Assembly: GCA_000955795.1 (NCBI GenBank)
Contig: JYOB01000013.1
Span: 62,001-126,000, forward strand
DNA: 64,000 nucleotides
Reading direction: 5' to 3'
Source: Burkholderiaceae bacterium 26
GTDB taxonomy: Bacteria > Pseudomonadota > Gammaproteobacteria > Burkholderiales > Burkholderiaceae
The notes under the pieces were generated by a model. The model made no database searches. It saw nothing but the letters and a program-made list of their open reading frames with translations, and was not told the origin of the DNA. The stretch's first letter is position 1, and each line of letters starts with the position of its first letter. This document shows positions 44,244 through 52,947 of this stretch, one piece after another. Both the position numbers and the translations under genes were made by a program.

Positions 44244-45623
44244 CTAGGCGCGCCCCGCCGCGAGCGGTATCCCAGCCAACGCCATCAGACGACCATACAC
44301 GCGCTTGCGCAACCTATCGTCCCGGTCGGCCTGCTCGCCGTCGTTCCGGACTTCGTGCTCGATGATCGCACCGCGCTGCCGCATGATGGCGTGCGTGGCC
44401 GCCTTCTGGTCCAGGTATTCCTGCGAATCCGCCCCCATGGTTTCGACCAGGACGCGACGCGACTCCCCATTCGCTCCCATTGGCGCATGGACTTCCAGCT
44501 CGAAATCCGCGCGGCAGTGCGTGATCGTGCCATCGGCCAATGTCACCTCGCTATCGAACAGTGGCTTCTTGAGCGTGACTGTGACGCCCTTCTTTTTCAC
44601 CCACTGCATGGCGTCCAGAAGCAGTTTCAGTGTCTGCCGCTCATAACTGCTGTCCAGAGGTATTGGTCGGTTCATCTTGAAGGCATGCTGAGCGAAGGCT
44701 TCGCGCACGCGAGCGACGCCGTTGTCGTCCCGATCGATGACTGCAAGCACCCAGTACGGCGGATTCGCAAAGTTCTGGTCCCGGCCCCCGATTCGAATCC
44801 CACTTGCCGGCGACACCACAGCTGGCTTCAGACGGGTCAACTTGGTGGCGGCCGACGCAGTCACCTTGTCTGCGACAAAGAGGAGATAGCCCATGCGCTT
44901 CTTGCCCTTGGGCCACTGCAATTTGTCGATGTCGGCCATGAAATCGACCGGTTTGGTCCACGCGCGGGTCTTCATCATGTCCCAGAGCGTGAGCGCCTCT
45001 GTCACCTCTTCCTCAACGGCAAATCGCTCCAGGCGGTCCCAATGGGTCAAGGATGCTTGACTGGTGTCCAGGTCATCCGTGGAAACCGCGCTGAATCCTG
45101 CCTGTTCCAAGAGGGTGTAAAGGATGCGCCCGAGCTTTGGCAAACGGCGTCCGCGATTCGGACCACTACCGCCACCCGCGCGTTTGCTGGGGCGCTTGCC
45201 CCCCATTTCGTAGACCTTATCGAGATAGTCCAGCGAGTTCCGGATTGGGTGCAGCGCCGGGTGCTTGCCTGGCTCTCCTTGAGGATCGTCCTCGTCTTCG
45301 GAGGGATCGGTGCGAAAGGTCTTGAGCACGCAGGAATGCGCATCACGTCCAGCAATGCGCACGAAGTGCCGAGGTCCATCGGCTCGAATGCGCGCGGTCA
45401 TGCGCGGCCGCTCCTCGATCGCCTCTCCATCCCGGCAATCGCACTCCAGCCAATAGCGCGGCTCCTTGCCGTTATGCATCTCGGCAAGGATGGCCTCGAC
45501 AACCTGTGCGTCGTGCGCCTGCGTTTGCATGCCGGCGCCGCAATACCGCCGAACCGATTCCGCCTCTGCCTTCGTGAGTTGACGCAGGATGGTGTTGTTA
45601 CCGGTATTCCGAATCAAGCGCAT
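44244..45623 (-). CDS. uncharacterised protein, possible nuclease-like C-terminal domain
   Basis: A protein of 459 residues. The middle is Gly/Arg-rich (RPSKRAGGGSGPNRGRRLPK). The C-terminal 120 residues contain HCRADFELEVHAPM, RRVLVETMGADSQEYLDQKA and THAIMRQRGAIIEHEV; the spaced Asp, Glu and Lys resemble a PD-(D/E)XK nuclease core such as that seen in DUF1173-like mobile-element proteins, but this is only a pattern match. It lies 20 bp after the LivK-like gene and is the last gene of the conjugative run, next to the cdiA promoter region. Cargo of the mobile element is likely. Confidence 0.65.
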   Translation of the reverse strand: MRLIRNTGNNTILRQLTKAEAESVRRYCGAGMQTQAHDAQVVEAILAEMHNGKEPRYWLECDCRDGEAIEERPRMTARIRADGPRHFVRIAGRDAHSCVLKTFRTDPSEDEDDPQGEPGKHPALHPIRNSLDYLDKVYEMGGKRPSKRAGGGSGPNRGRRLPKLGRILYTLLEQAGFSAVSTDDLDTSQASLTHWDRLERFAVEEEVTEALTLWDMMKTRAWTKPVDFMADIDKLQWPKGKKRMGYLLFVADKVTASAATKLTRLKPAVVSPASGIRIGGRDQNFANPPYWVLAVIDRDDNGVARVREAFAQHAFKMNRPIPLDSSYERQTLKLLLDAMQWVKKKGVTVTLKKPLFDSEVTLADGTITHCRADFELEVHAPMGANGESRRVLVETMGADSQEYLDQKAATHAIMRQRGAIIEHEVRNDGEQADRDDRLRKRVYGRLMALAGIPLAAGRA

Positions 45624-45642
45624 CGATTCCCGTCATCTGTTC

Positions 45643-46788
45643 CTAGTTCAGCACCCGCCCTTCGCGGCCGATGATGCCGATGTCAACGTATTGCGAGCCC
45701 TCGTACTGCCTCGGGCCGTAATTGAGCTCGAAGTCGCCTAGGTCAAAGGGGCCACGTGTCTGCAGCGCCCCCCGAATCGCGTCTGCGGTCACCGGGCCAG
45801 TGACCTTGCGCAACGCTTCAACAAACAGCCTAGCCGATGCGTAGCCCTCCAGCGCGGTCGACGATCTGGCCAGATCGAGGCGGCCGGCTGCCGTCATGTC
45901 GGCCACAAATGCGCGGGCTAACCTGGTGTTGCGCTTGGTGAGCGCCGGCATCACCTCTGCGATACACACACCGCGCGCCAGGTCCGGGCTCGATGCCCGC
46001 ACCAGCTCGTCGGCAGATGGGGTGGAATCCGTTGTCACCACCGCGTTGCCACCCCGCTCCCGGTAAGCCCGCAGGAAACTGCCGATGTTCACGCTATCGG
46101 AGAACATCAGGACGACGTCGATGTCGTCTTTCGGGACAGTTTCGGCGAGATTGACCAGCTTGCCCGTCTCCATCATCTTCGCTTCCAACGGCACCGCCAG
46201 CACCGGCTTGATCGAAAGCGCTTGCATGGTCGCCATGCTCTTGTGCAACCCATCTTCACCGAAGGCGTCTGCCTGATACAGCACGGCAATCCGTTTGCCG
46301 CCAAGCGACACACTTTGCCTGACCATCCGGTCCGCCTCGGCCTTCAGGCCCGCGCGGATATAAAACACCCAATGGTTCTCGGGCATCTGGCGCACCTGAG
46401 TCGACGAAACAATGGCACCGATCACGGGGGTGCGGCCTGCATCCAGGACACCGCTCTTGATGAGCGCAGCAGTACGTGCAGATCCGTAATAGTTGAGGAA
46501 AGCCGCGGGGTGCTGTTGCCGAATGACGTCTCCGGCACGTTGCGCCGCCGTTTCCAGGTTGCCGGAAGCATTGAGGGTCACCACCTTGATGGTGTGGCCG
46601 TTCACACCGCCAGCGTCATTGACCTTGCGAAGGTACACCTGCGCCGCATCCGCAGTGGCGCGCGTCGAGGGTTCCACCGATCCCTCCAGCGGCAGCACTT
46701 GTGCAACCGTCACAACGTCGGCGATAGCGTGACTGGCCAGGAAAGCAACGGCCACAGTCCCCAGCATGGCAAAGCGTTTGATCTTCAT
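45643..46788 (-). CDS. periplasmic branched-chain-amino-acid-type ABC binding protein (LivK-like)
   Basis: A protein of 381 residues with a signal peptide (RFAMLGTVAVAFLASHAIA). The mature part has TVAQVLPLEGSVEPSTRATA, KRIAVLYQADAFGEDGLHKS and DIDVVLMFSDSVNIGSFLRA, a type-I periplasmic binding fold of the Leu/Ile/Val-binding class. ATG 46788 has AGGTG 9 bases upstream. No ABC permease or ATPase is nearby. It stands within the conjugative gene run, which is odd for a transport protein. Confidence 0.85.
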   Translation of the reverse strand: MKIKRFAMLGTVAVAFLASHAIADVVTVAQVLPLEGSVEPSTRATADAAQVYLRKVNDAGGVNGHTIKVVTLNASGNLETAAQRAGDVIRQQHPAAFLNYYGSARTAALIKSGVLDAGRTPVIGAIVSSTQVRQMPENHWVFYIRAGLKAEADRMVRQSVSLGGKRIAVLYQADAFGEDGLHKSMATMQALSIKPVLAVPLEAKMMETGKLVNLAETVPKDDIDVVLMFSDSVNIGSFLRAYRERGGNAVVTTDSTPSADELVRASSPDLARGVCIAEVMPALTKRNTRLARAFVADMTAAGRLDLARSSTALEGYASARLFVEALRKVTGPVTADAIRGALQTRGPFDLGDFELNYGPRQYEGSQYVDIGIIGREGRVLN

Positions 46789-46874
46789 TATTGTTATCAC
46801 CTAAAAGAGCGCCGGCTCACGCCGGCACAATGGGAATTCGCTTCGTCGCGTTTCAATCGGCGGTCGCAAGCTGC

Positions 46875-47048
46875 TTACCAAAGTGAGGCTGGCAACTTTG
46901 CTTCAATCGCCTTGAGCGTTGCCAGCGTTTCCAGTTGCGCGGCTACCAACGTGGCAAGAAGGTCGCGGACATCCTGGCCATGCTCTGGCTGCGACATGGG
47001 CAACTCCAGCTCGGCATTCGAAACTGATGTTGCGTTGCTCTTCGTCAT
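46875..47048 (-). CDS. small soluble protein of 57 residues
   Basis: ATG 47048 follows a strong GGAGG at 9 bases, which makes this short gene credible. It contains EHGQDVRDLLATLVAAQLET and LATLKAIEAKLPASLW, a single amphipathic helix suited to oligomerisation. No family was recognised. Confidence 0.65.
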   Translation of the reverse strand: MTKSNATSVSNAELELPMSQPEHGQDVRDLLATLVAAQLETLATLKAIEAKLPASLW

Positions 47049-47113
47049 CGGTTCACTCCTCCGAAATACGCATTGGTATTGGCCTTCTGCCACCTGTGGT
47101 CAAGCGGTGCTTC

Positions 47114-47413
47114 CTATTTGGTCGCCTCGCTATCCCCAACCCAACGCGATGGCTCGCCAGACGCGACCGCAGGGGCACACGTTTGTCCGTTGAGCTTCGA
47201 GCCAATCGAGAACGCCTTGCTGTCGAAGTAGCAATATTTCGGCTCACGCGGCGCTCCCTGCGACGCCAGCAGCGCGTGAATGGCATGCAGTTGCTCCAAT
47301 TGCTGGACCTGAATCGAACTCATCTTGACAAGGTCGGCACTAGGAACTTGAGCACATACCTGTGTCGTCGCCAGGAGCGCACTCAGCGTGGCAAGCGTCC
47401 GAAGTTTCATCAT
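47114..47413 (-). CDS. small secreted protein, DUF1496-like
   Basis: A protein of 99 residues with a signal peptide (LRTLATLSALLATTQVCA). The mature end has YCYFDSKAFSIGSKLNGQTC, a cysteine pattern like DUF1496 proteins (CxY-x-D...YSxGxxI...C). GGAGG precedes the paired ATG codons at 47413 and 47410. It lies between two small genes of the conjugative region and is probably periplasmic. Confidence 0.7.
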   Translation of the reverse strand: MMKLRTLATLSALLATTQVCAQVPSADLVKMSSIQVQQLEQLHAIHALLASQGAPREPKYCYFDSKAFSIGSKLNGQTCAPAVASGEPSRWVGDSEATK

Positions 47414-47589
47414 CCATGTCCTCCAAAAAGTTGTGTTGGTGTGTCATTGGCAGTCGACATCTGGGCATGCGCCGCGCCGGCGCCAACATCAGCGGTCGGG
47501 CCTATTCAATTGGTTTGGGTGCGTCCAGATCCCCGGATGGTCGATTGGCAGCGGGTTTCCTCCACCTGCTGTCAGGCTGTACTGGCGGT

Positions 47590-47979
47590 CTAGCGCCGCC
47601 GTTTGAGCACGATGGCGGCAACCGCCGCCAGACACATCGCAGAGGCGCTCACCACCCAGACGCGCCAATCCACGATGTGCCGTATCGAGGTGCAAGCCAT
47701 CTGCGCCGTTTCATTGGGAAAGCGAGCAAGGAGCGGGGCCATACTCATCAGGAACGCATATCCGACGAGCAGCAATCCAAATGCTGTGCGTTCAGCTTTC
47801 CAGTCCGACAGCAAATCATCATCTGTCACCCCTGCGTCGACATCCTCACTAAGACGTGCAGGAACACGTTCAACACTCTTTCTCCCCGACAGACAGCGTC
47901 GCCCGCGAGTTGCACCTTTTGTCGCTTGCCGCTGCTTATCCGAGTCCACCGCCGGCCGATCTTCTTGCTTCTTCTGCAT
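47590..47979 (-). CDS. small membrane protein, two predicted TM helices
   Basis: A protein of 129 residues. The N-terminal half is basic and soluble (DKQRQATKGATRGRRCLSGR), followed by TM1 (AFGLLLVGYAFLMSMAPLLA) and TM2 (VWVVSASAMCLAAVAAIVL) and the tail KRRR. ATG 47979 follows GGGGGGAG by a few bases. Its stop is about 180 bp from the start of the next gene. No family was recognised; it is probably an accessory gene of the conjugative element. Confidence 0.6.
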   Translation of the reverse strand: MQKKQEDRPAVDSDKQRQATKGATRGRRCLSGRKSVERVPARLSEDVDAGVTDDDLLSDWKAERTAFGLLLVGYAFLMSMAPLLARFPNETAQMACTSIRHIVDWRVWVVSASAMCLAAVAAIVLKRRR

Positions 47980-48011
47980 AAACTCCCCCCAACTGGTGTG
48001 TTGGACGCCAC

Positions 48012-48566
48012 CTACCAATGCACGCGCTGCTGCCAGACGTTGTCCTGGTAGAGATCAATGGCACGCGGACTCTGAGCCTTCTGCCAGACAACCCGGTCGT
48101 ACACGTTGACCGTCGTGCCATCGTCGTTGCCGCCCATCTGATAGCGGCCGACGAATCTGCCGACACATGCCCTCTGTCCTGCAGTAGCGCCTAGCTGCGG
48201 CGCCGCCGTCTGGCTGTAACCAAAGACACTGCTTGCCGAGGACTGACCCTGCACCACGTATTGATCGGGTTCGGCCGGCTGCAGCGGCGAGGGACATGGG
48301 TCGAACGGATCGTTGACCGGTACCGCCCGATTGCCGGTGGCCTCCGCCTCTTCGCAGCGCGGGAAGGGGCGGCCATGTGCGAGGTTGTTGTACAAGCGGT
48401 TGATGGGGTCAACGCATTCGGCAACCCCTTTGGGTCCTCCGTTGGAGGCAGGGTTGGCCAGGCACAGCAGCACCTTGCAACCGTAGTCGCTCGCGCTCGC
48501 GTGGCCCGCTGCAACAAGCATGGCGAGCGTGCCGATTCGAACCAAGGAATGGAGAGGCAATTTCAT
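48012..48566 (-). CDS. T4SS-associated secreted protein, TrbM/KikA-like
   Basis: A protein of 184 residues with a signal peptide (VRIGTLAMLVAAGHASA). DYGCKVLLCLANPASNGGPK, then VAECVDPINRLYNNLAHGRP and FPRCEEA, have the Cys pattern (CxxxLCL...EC...C) of the TrbM/KikA family found in conjugation loci. ATG 48566 is four bases after the previous stop. It presumably works in the periplasm during pilus assembly or transfer. The family call is moderate. Confidence 0.65.
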   Translation of the reverse strand: MKLPLHSLVRIGTLAMLVAAGHASASDYGCKVLLCLANPASNGGPKGVAECVDPINRLYNNLAHGRPFPRCEEAEATGNRAVPVNDPFDPCPSPLQPAEPDQYVVQGQSSASSVFGYSQTAAPQLGATAGQRACVGRFVGRYQMGGNDDGTTVNVYDRVVWQKAQSPRAIDLYQDNVWQQRVHW

Positions 48567-48570
48567 GGAG

Positions 48571-49020
48571 TCAATGTGAAACAAGTCCTACAACAATCCA
48601 GGTGGTCAGCACACTCGCCACGGCCGCGCTGCAAAGCCCCACCACAATGCGGTCCAGGTATCGGCCGACGCCTTTGGCTGAAGGTGAGGTAGCCGGTTTG
48701 CCAAGCACGTCGCGCACGACTTCAAGCAGTTGCGACCGTGCCTGCTCAGAGGCCTTCACAGTGACCGCGCCGACGAGCATCTCGCGCGCGGCGCTCGCGT
48801 CCTTGACTGCGGCGGCCATCTGCACGATGCGCTCAGCCAGGAGCGTGTCCACGCGGGTGGTCTCCTTCGCAAACTTGAGCGCTGCAAACTCGCCAGCGCG
48901 CTCGATGGCCTCCCGTGCCTGCGGCACCACCTGGCCGAGCGCCGCGACTTCCTCACGCAGCTTGTGCACGTCGCCCAGCAGCTCGGCCAACAGCGCCTCT
49001 TGTGCAGATGTTTCCGCCAT
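48571..49020 (-). CDS. coiled-coil protein with C-terminal membrane anchor
   Basis: A protein of 149 residues. A long helix (LLAELLGDVHKLREEVAALG, then VVPQAREAIERAGEFAALKF) ends in a single TM segment (IVVGLCSAAVASVLTTWIVV). It starts three bases after the StbB/ParA-like ATPase stop and is surely its partner, in the place of StbC in plasmid stbABC operons. It could tether the ATPase or the transfer complex to the membrane. Confidence 0.65.
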   Translation of the reverse strand: MAETSAQEALLAELLGDVHKLREEVAALGQVVPQAREAIERAGEFAALKFAKETTRVDTLLAERIVQMAAAVKDASAAREMLVGAVTVKASEQARSQLLEVVRDVLGKPATSPSAKGVGRYLDRIVVGLCSAAVASVLTTWIVVGLVSH

Positions 49021-49023
49021 GGC

Positions 49024-49722
49024 TTAGCGCATCAGCGCCGCGAAGACGCTATCGAGTTGAGCGTTCACACCCACCGCCAGGCGACGCATGGCGACCTTGC
49101 GTGCCAGTTCGGTCTTTTGCTCTGACGTCTGCGCTTCGCGGATCATGGCCTTGTAATCCGTGGCGTCGGCCAGCAAGTCACCGATGGTGATCGGGCTGTT
49201 GGCCAACTTACCGAACAGTTCGTTCTCGTGGATCGACGCCTCTTCGCGCAGCACAAAGCCGCGATGTTCGTCGTGGAATGCAAACAGCGAGGCAAACTTG
49301 GACCGCAGGGCATCGCGCGGATCGACCATGTTCAACACAACACGGATGCGCTCACGCTCGATACCGATCTCATCGGACAGCGCCTTAATCGTCGCGAGCG
49401 TGTCACGCTCCTGTTTCGCATCCGGCACCGTCGGCACTACGAACATGTCGAAGTCCTCATGTGAGCCGCTGTAGCTCTTCATGCGGTTCACCAGGTCTTC
49501 CACATTGGACGCGCCAATATCGACCACGGCATCGTCCAGTGCCAGGAGCTTCTCCTGCAGGGATCCGAATTCACTACCCCGCATGGTGGGTCCATCGTTG
49601 TCATCGGCATTGATTGACTCGATGGAGATCACCGACGCGTCGCCCAGCCTCGGCGCCAGAAGATGGCGCGCCACCATGCTCTTACCCACGTTGCCGGAGT
49701 AATTCATTACTGCAATGATCAT
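49024..49722 (-). CDS. StbB/ParA-like ATPase
   Basis: A protein of 232 residues. MIIAVMNYSGNVGKSMVARH is a deviant Walker A (NYSGNVGKS), the form used by StbB-type plasmid partition/positioning ATPases; DDAVVDIGASNVEDLVNRM supplies the Walker B Asp region. GAGGAG lies 7 bases before the ATG. StbB is needed for conjugative transfer in R388-type plasmids. Location right behind the coupling-protein genes supports a role in positioning the element for transfer. Confidence 0.8.
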   Translation of the reverse strand: MIIAVMNYSGNVGKSMVARHLLAPRLGDASVISIESINADDNDGPTMRGSEFGSLQEKLLALDDAVVDIGASNVEDLVNRMKSYSGSHEDFDMFVVPTVPDAKQERDTLATIKALSDEIGIERERIRVVLNMVDPRDALRSKFASLFAFHDEHRGFVLREEASIHENELFGKLANSPITIGDLLADATDYKAMIREAQTSEQKTELARKVAMRRLAVGVNAQLDSVFAALMR

Positions 49723-49765
49723 TTAGGGGCTCCTCTACGGTTCAGAATTCAAAGTTGGTCTGGTT

Positions 49766-51139
49766 TCAGCGGTCCAGCTCCATGCCCTGCTCGACCGCCG
49801 CGCGCTCGTGGGACTTGGCAGGCTGTCCTGGCTGGCCCGGTGCAGCCGCCCTGGTTCGGTCTACGTCAGGGCGCTGCGCAGACCGGCGCTGCGCCATGGT
49901 TTTTTCGGAAACTTTCGGGGTCGGCATGTCGACCTTGCGATCCTTGTAGGCGGCAGCGCTGGCAATCACCTGATCGAACTCCTTGCGGCACTTGTCCTGC
50001 GTGGCCGCTGGCCAGTTCGCAATCTGGCGTTCCAACACCATGCGGGCTGCGGCAATGCCGATGCTTTCCTTCTGGTTTCCGCCCTTGTCCGGGGCGGCTG
50101 CCGGCGTCGGCGCAGCGGCGCTTGTCGGCTCAGGCTTCTCGGCCGAACGCTCGGCCGGTTTGCTGTCGTCGGCGTCAAGACTGTTTTCCTTCTCCTTGCT
50201 GCGCTCGCCGGCACTGATGCGCATCTCTTGCCGTGCCGCTTCCAACATCGCACGGTCCTGCGCACGCGGTCTAAAGCCTTTGCTCTTCACGCCGGCGAGT
50301 TCCGCGGCGATCCACCCCTGGCGCCGGAACTCTTCACTGCCTCGCAGCGTCACCGTGCCCCAGTTCTTTGCCTTGGCGACCTCCACCATGTTTGCGAGGA
50401 CGGTGCGGTCATTACTCTCGGTGGAGAGCGAGCGCCCCTTGTCCTCAAAGTGCACCTGCTCGGTCTTGCGGTCAACAAACTTTCCCTCGTGCGCGACATA
50501 TAGCGCCGCGACCTTTTGCGGAATCTCGTAACCGGTCTTCTTGAAGATGGGCTTGGTGCCGGACTTGCTCACCAGCGCGCCGCCAGCGGCGTCCCTCTCC
50601 TTCTTGGCTGCCGGCCCCAGTTGCTCTTTTCCCTTGGTAGCCGCCCGCGCCTGCTCTGCCACTTCCCGCAGCATGGCTTCGGCACGCGCCCGATCGGTCT
50701 TGCGTGTGGCCTTGACCGAGACCAGATCAAGATCGATCAGCCGATCGGCCACCGGCTTCTCCGGCTCATTGGCCGGCTTCTTGGCATCCGGCTCGTTGGC
50801 CGCTTCCCCCACTGCAACCTTGTCGATCTTCTGGTCGACGGGCGTTGCCGGCGTTTCCCGCAGCTCGCGGTGAAGACCACGTTCGGCCGACTGGTAGCGC
50901 AGCTCCAGCGCCACTTCGGTTGCGGGGTCGATGAACTCTGGCAACGGTGCATCCGTGCCGGACTCCCGCCAGACATCCGCCGCGGCGTACCAATCGCGCT
51001 CGGCCAAATCGCGCAACCCTTCCACAATGGGGTCGAGGTCAGTGCGCTGCTTGCGCCAGTCCACGGCCGTTAATTGCGCGCGAAGCTCGTCGGCGCGCTC
51101 CTTGATGGCTTCCGGGCTGTCGAAATCAATGGTGTTCAT
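49766..51139 (-). CDS. LPD7-domain protein of the conjugative element
   Basis: A protein of 457 residues. A charged helical N-terminus (EAIKERADELRAQLTAVDWR) leads to an LPD7 domain around residues 210-310: YEIPQKVAALYVAHEGKFVD, RSLSTESNDRTVLANMVEVA, WGTVTLRGSEEFRRQGWIAA. LPD7 usually sits at the end of relaxases and other large mobile-element proteins. The C-terminus is disordered and rich in Pro, Ala and Lys. ATG 51139 overlaps the coupling-protein stop (ATGA), which fixes the start. It may be a relaxosome accessory; no relaxase motifs are present. Confidence 0.8.
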   Translation of the reverse strand: MNTIDFDSPEAIKERADELRAQLTAVDWRKQRTDLDPIVEGLRDLAERDWYAAADVWRESGTDAPLPEFIDPATEVALELRYQSAERGLHRELRETPATPVDQKIDKVAVGEAANEPDAKKPANEPEKPVADRLIDLDLVSVKATRKTDRARAEAMLREVAEQARAATKGKEQLGPAAKKERDAAGGALVSKSGTKPIFKKTGYEIPQKVAALYVAHEGKFVDRKTEQVHFEDKGRSLSTESNDRTVLANMVEVAKAKNWGTVTLRGSEEFRRQGWIAAELAGVKSKGFRPRAQDRAMLEAARQEMRISAGERSKEKENSLDADDSKPAERSAEKPEPTSAAAPTPAAAPDKGGNQKESIGIAAARMVLERQIANWPAATQDKCRKEFDQVIASAAAYKDRKVDMPTPKVSEKTMAQRRSAQRPDVDRTRAAAPGQPGQPAKSHERAAVEQGMELDR

Positions 51140-52947
51140 GCGGCATTCGCTCCTGCGGTGTTCAGGATCGCCATCACCTCGCCGAAGTACGGCATCGCGC
51201 CGCACATGGCCTCGGTGATTTCGTCCTCATTGGTGAAGTCCGACGCCTGCAGGAGGACCAACTCGTCCGGCTGCACGGGTCGGCTGTCATCCACTTGCTG
51301 GGCATCGAATCGGGGGGTATCTCGGAGCACGAGGGCCATCACCTCGTCGAACTCGGGCATCACCTGGCGCATGGCCAGCAGAATCGCGTCTGCATTGGTG
51401 ATATCGGAGGCCTCCAGGATGGCCAGCTCATCGACCTCGACCGGCCGGCTGTCATCGGGCTGCATTGAGGCCTGCGCCGGCGACACATGCCAGTACGCCT
51501 GGAAGTCAACTTGCGGCAGCGCGATACTGCCCTCGCCCTTGGTCAGGAAGGCCTCTTTCAACTGTTCCTCGTTGGGCATCTCGTCACCCAAGGCTGCAAG
51601 TGACGGGCTGATTTCCTTGAGGCGATCGATGAAGACCCTGTGCTTGTAGAAGAACGCCTTTTCAGCCTGGATTGGCTTGCAGTTCTCCAACGTCACGATG
51701 AGCTTCTCCTGCCCCATCTCCTTGAGTTCCTGGGGCAGCATCAGGGCGCGCTTCTGGCCCGATTCGCTCTCCCCCGTACTATTCGACCGTGCACCGCGGT
51801 TGCGGCTCTTGGAGCGGGCGATGGCCGTGAAGTACCCGAGCATCTCGGAGTACTCATTGGCATCCTTCTGCTCACGCGGCGGATACAGCAGGTGTGCGCC
51901 ATGGTTGGTGATGAGCGAGCGGGCGCCCTGCTCCCCATAACACTCCGTCACCTGCGCAACCGACTGGATGACCGTGGCCAGGCGCAGGTTGTAGCCGGCC
52001 ATGTAGCCGTTGGCCTGCGCTATGATTTCAATCTTGCCGGGCGCCGTGGATTCGTCGTTGAGCAGCAGGCATTGGTATTTCAGTTCCGGATTGCTCTCCG
52101 GCAGCTCGCGCAGGTTCAGGTTGATCAGTTGCGAATAGAACAGGTTGACCAACAACTGCGCGGAGGCCTCGGCAAGCTTGCCCGGAGCGATGCCGACATA
52201 GATCGTCATGCGGCGCTTGCGCACGTCGGCCAGATCAAAGTCGGACTTGCTGGTGGCCGCTTCCACCACCGGATCGGTAAAGATCTGCAGCGGCGCGTTG
52301 AACGTCGACAGCACGTTCCCTAGCGTCGTCTCTGGCTGGTTCAGGAAGCGGTTGAGCGCGTCAACGCAGCGCCACGAGAGCGGCGCGAGGTCGGTGTCCG
52401 TGCGCGAACGCGTTTCCAGAATCCCCTTGAGGTATTCCTTGATCGGTTTGCCCTTGCCCGAACTCTGGCGCAGGATCTCGCCCAGCGTGACCGGCATCCC
52501 GGGCGTCTCGCGCAAGTACAGCGTCAACCCCAGGAACAAGCTGCGTGCGTTGTCGTTAAAGAAACGTGCACGGGGCTCCACCTTGGCCGGATACAGTGCG
52601 TCTCCGATCGACATGATGTCGCCAATCTGCAGGTGTTCCGGGCGCTGCCACACCGCATCGAAGATGTTCCAGCAGTGCGTGTGGCCCGTCTCTGAGAACG
52701 GCGCCCACAGGTACACCTCCTGGCCGTTACGCTGCCGGTACAGCGACGTGTACTTGAAGTTCTCTTCCTTGACGTCGAGTTGCACCACCGAATGCGGGTA
52801 GTGCAGCAGGTTCGGGATCACGAAGCCGACCCCCTTACCGGTTCGGGTGGCGGCCGCCAGCAGCACGCCTTGCTGGCCGTGATAGATCAAGGGCCCAAGC
52901 TGCGGATGCCAGCCAACGATGAGGCCGGGATAAGCTTCCTGGCTCAT
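51136..52947 (-). CDS. virD4: T4SS coupling protein VirD4/TraG, soluble ATPase part
   Basis: A protein of 603 residues. It begins directly at YPGLIVGWHPQLGPLIYHGQ, then Walker A AAATRTGKGVGFVIPNLL and a Walker B-like QCLLLNDEST. The membrane anchor normally in the same chain is encoded by the preceding gene, with which it overlaps by ATGA. The last 105 residues are two tandem copies of a 51-55-residue unit (DSRPVEVDELAILEASDITN and DSRPVQPDELVLLQASDFTN), not part of ordinary VirD4. The protein docks the relaxosome or substrates to the VirB channel. Confidence 0.93.
   Translation of the reverse strand: MSQEAYPGLIVGWHPQLGPLIYHGQQGVLLAAATRTGKGVGFVIPNLLHYPHSVVQLDVKEENFKYTSLYRQRNGQEVYLWAPFSETGHTHCWNIFDAVWQRPEHLQIGDIMSIGDALYPAKVEPRARFFNDNARSLFLGLTLYLRETPGMPVTLGEILRQSSGKGKPIKEYLKGILETRSRTDTDLAPLSWRCVDALNRFLNQPETTLGNVLSTFNAPLQIFTDPVVEAATSKSDFDLADVRKRRMTIYVGIAPGKLAEASAQLLVNLFYSQLINLNLRELPESNPELKYQCLLLNDESTAPGKIEIIAQANGYMAGYNLRLATVIQSVAQVTECYGEQGARSLITNHGAHLLYPPREQKDANEYSEMLGYFTAIARSKSRNRGARSNSTGESESGQKRALMLPQELKEMGQEKLIVTLENCKPIQAEKAFFYKHRVFIDRLKEISPSLAALGDEMPNEEQLKEAFLTKGEGSIALPQVDFQAYWHVSPAQASMQPDDSRPVEVDELAILEASDITNADAILLAMRQVMPEFDEVMALVLRDTPRFDAQQVDDSRPVQPDELVLLQASDFTNEDEITEAMCGAMPYFGEVMAILNTAGANAA
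51139..51456 (-). repeat. tandem C-terminal repeat in the coupling protein
   Basis: Residues 498-552 and 553-603 of the coupling protein align along their length: DSRPVxxDELxxLxASDxTN, then xAMxxxMPxFxEVMAxx. The unit encodes helix-rich acidic sequence and ends at the stop codon. Confidence 0.85.

Noticed and set aside
44208-45674. A 488-codon plus-strand frame
   Set aside because: It is fully antisense to the 459-residue minus-strand gene, has no family-like motif and shows antisense-type composition.
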